From: an uncultured Caryophanales bacterium
GTDB taxonomy: Bacteria > Bacillota_I > Bacilli_A > RF39 > UBA660
DNA length: 59,100 nucleotides
Assembly: GCA_946624985.1 (NCBI GenBank)
Contig: CAMOSQ010000006.1
Coordinates: 1 to 59,100, forward strand
Direction of reading: 5' to 3'
The notes under the pieces were generated by a model, which was given only the letters and a program-made list of their open reading frames with translations, had not been told where the DNA came from and did not search any database. A program made the position numbers and the translations under genes. Of this stretch, positions 57,221 to 59,100 are shown in pieces. Numbering within the stretch: position 1 is the first letter of the stretch; every line of letters begins with the position of its first letter.

Positions 57221-58969
57221 ATGAATATTAAAGAAAATGAAGAACTAAATGTACTTAATCATAGTTGTGCACATTTATTAGCGCATGCAGTAAAACATTT
57301 ATATCCAGACGCTAAATTCTGGGTTGGACCTGTCATTGATGACGGATTCTATTATGATATTGATCTAGGAGATAAATCATTAACACTAGACGATTTAGGA
57401 CCTATCGAAAAAGAAATGAAAAAAATATCAAAAAGTGATAAAAGAATTTCAAGATTAGAACTTAGTAGAGACGAAGCATTAGAAATGTTTAAAAATGATC
57501 CATATAAAATAGATATCATAAATGAATTAGAACAAGATGCAATAATTTCAGCATACAAACAAGATGATTTTATTGATCTATGTAGAGGACCACATATGCC
57601 TACTACTAAATCTATGAAATATTTTAAACTAATTAAAGTAAGTGGAGCATACTATAAAGGTGATTCTAATAATAAAGTCCTTCAAAGAATTTATGGAGTA
57701 TGCTTTACAAATGAAGAAGACTTAGAAAAACATCTAAAAGCACTTGAAGAAGCAAAAGAAAGAGATCATCGTAAGATTGGTAAAGAATTAGGTATATATA
57801 TGATGAGTGATTTAGTTGGTAAAGGTTTACCAATGTATTTACCTAATGGTTTTCTTTTATGGAATCAATTAGAAAACTATATTAGAAATAAAGAGTTAAA
57901 ACGTGGGTATCTGCACGTTCAAACTCCACCTTTAGGAAATGTCGAATTATATAAAACAAGTGGTCACTGGGATCACTATCGTGATGATATGTTTCCAAAA
58001 ATGGAAGTTGAGGGTGAAGAGTTCGTTTTAAGACCAATGAATTGTCCTCACCATATGGTTATTTATGGTAATGATATACATTCTTATCGTGATTTACCTA
58101 TTAGAATTGCTGAAATTGCTCGTGATTGTAGATATGAATCAAGCGGTTCTTTAAAAGGAATTGAAAGAGTTAGAACATTCTGCCAAAATGACTGTCATAT
58201 CTTCTGTACACTTGAACAGGTAGAATCTGAATTTAAAGGCGTTGTTGATTTAATTTTAGAGTGCTACAAAGAATTAGGAATTAATAATTATCGTTTTGAA
58301 TTATCCTTACGTGATCCAGAAGATAAGGTTAAGTATCATCAAGATGATGTTATGTGGGATAAAGCAGAAAATATGTTAAGGCAGGTTTTAAATGATTTAG
58401 GTATTGATTATGTTGAAAAAATAGGTGAAGCTGCTTTCTATGGACCTAAGTTAGATGTTCAAGTTAAACCAGCCGTAGGTAATGAGATTACATTATCAAC
58501 TTGTCAATTAGATTTCTGTTTACCTGCTAAGTTTGATTTGAAATATGTAGATGCAGATGGATCTAAAAAGACTCCAGTTGTAATTCACAGAGCTGTATTT
58601 GGTTCAATCGATAGATTTATCGCTTATTATCTAGAAGAAACTAAGGGCGTTTTACCTTTATGGCTTTCTCCTGTTCAACTTAACATTATTCCAGTTAATA
58701 ATGAATATCATTTAGATTATTGTATGGAATTAAAAAAGTTATTTGAAGATAATGATATTCGTGTTAGTCTTGATTCTAGAGATGAGAAATTGTCTTATAA
58801 GATGAGAGAAAGTCAAACTAAAAAAATTCCTTATACACTTATTATTGGAGATAAAGAAAAAGAAAGCAATTCAGTAAGTTACAGACTACACGGATCAAAT
58901 GATACTAGTAGTTTAGATAAAAATGAATTTGTTAAATTAATACTAGACAATATCAAAAATAAAAAATAA
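57221..58969 (+). CDS. thrS: threonyl-tRNA synthetase
   Basis: HSCAHLLAHAVKHLYPDAKFWVGPVIDDGFYYDI, LRPMNCPHHMVIY, RDCRYESSGSLKGIERVRTFCQNDCHIF. Confidence 0.97.
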   Translation: MNIKENEELNVLNHSCAHLLAHAVKHLYPDAKFWVGPVIDDGFYYDIDLGDKSLTLDDLGPIEKEMKKISKSDKRISRLELSRDEALEMFKNDPYKIDIINELEQDAIISAYKQDDFIDLCRGPHMPTTKSMKYFKLIKVSGAYYKGDSNNKVLQRIYGVCFTNEEDLEKHLKALEEAKERDHRKIGKELGIYMMSDLVGKGLPMYLPNGFLLWNQLENYIRNKELKRGYLHVQTPPLGNVELYKTSGHWDHYRDDMFPKMEVEGEEFVLRPMNCPHHMVIYGNDIHSYRDLPIRIAEIARDCRYESSGSLKGIERVRTFCQNDCHIFCTLEQVESEFKGVVDLILECYKELGINNYRFELSLRDPEDKVKYHQDDVMWDKAENMLRQVLNDLGIDYVEKIGEAAFYGPKLDVQVKPAVGNEITLSTCQLDFCLPAKFDLKYVDADGSKKTPVVIHRAVFGSIDRFIAYYLEETKGVLPLWLSPVQLNIIPVNNEYHLDYCMELKKLFEDNDIRVSLDSRDEKLSYKMRESQTKKIPYTLIIGDKEKESNSVSYRLHGSNDTSSLDKNEFVKLILDNIKNKK

Positions 58970-58987
58970 ATTACTTAGAATAAACAT

Positions 58988-59018
58988 AAAAAGAGAAAAA
59001 TATTTTTCTCTTTTTGCA
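58988..59018. terminator. Rho-independent terminator after thrS
   Basis: AAAAAGAGAAAAATATTTTTCTCTTTTT. Confidence 0.75.
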
Positions 59019-59027
59019 TGCAGTTTA

Positions 59028-59100
59028 TTAAATATCTTTTTTTAGATCATTTATTTCTTCAATACTTAAACCAGTACATTCAGAAATAAAATCAATATCA
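59028..59100 (-). CDS. C-terminus of a second Rpn-family nuclease/transposase (truncated by window edge)
   Basis: Reverse-strand translation DIDFISECTGLSIEEINDLKKDI*, near-identical to C-term of 3060-3941 product (DVQFISECTGLSIDEINNL). Confidence 0.75.
   Translation of the reverse strand, partial: DIDFISECTGLSIEEINDLKKDI

Overview
Very AT-rich bacterial chromosomal window that looks like a low-GC Firmicutes/Mollicutes-related lineage: T-box leaders, gatCAB, Gram-positive dnaB/dnaI, and standard-code TGA stops. Most of it is housekeeping: murF-like, truB, gatC-gatA-gatB-aspS under a T-box leader, dusB, lysS, ackA, nrdD/nrdG, eno, rsmB-like, ftsK, rimM-trmD-rplS-lepB, pyrBI, ddl, xfp, dnaB/dnaI-like genes and thrS under a second T-box. 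There are four tRNA genes (Asn, Glu, Lys, Ile). The parts most worth a second look are: (1) a class III ribonucleotide reductase whose glycyl-radical C-terminus is a separate ~60-aa ORF with its own perfect Shine-Dalgarno; (2) a membrane-anchored phosphoglycerate-mutase-like protein that has lost nearly all catalytic motifs, next to a lone pseudopilin with a large non-pilin C-terminus; (3) an RNB-domain protein with eroded catalytic Asp residues in the dnaB-dnaI primosome cluster; (4) a HipA/CtkA-like kinase gene bracketed by a duplicated ~62-bp terminator+promoter cassette; (5) an Asn-type T-box on the transamidation operon with tRNA-Asn and tRNA-Glu immediately downstream; (6) a strong candidate ~86-nt small RNA; (7) truncated, frameshifted or non-canonical-start genes; and (8) two repeat-rich surface/membrane proteins (a collagen-like Gly-X-Y protein and a zinc-ribbon protein with a 48-bp coding minisatellite). 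I found no CRISPR array, rRNA, prophage or complete defence system. All assignments come from reading the sequence and motif memory; no database search was run.
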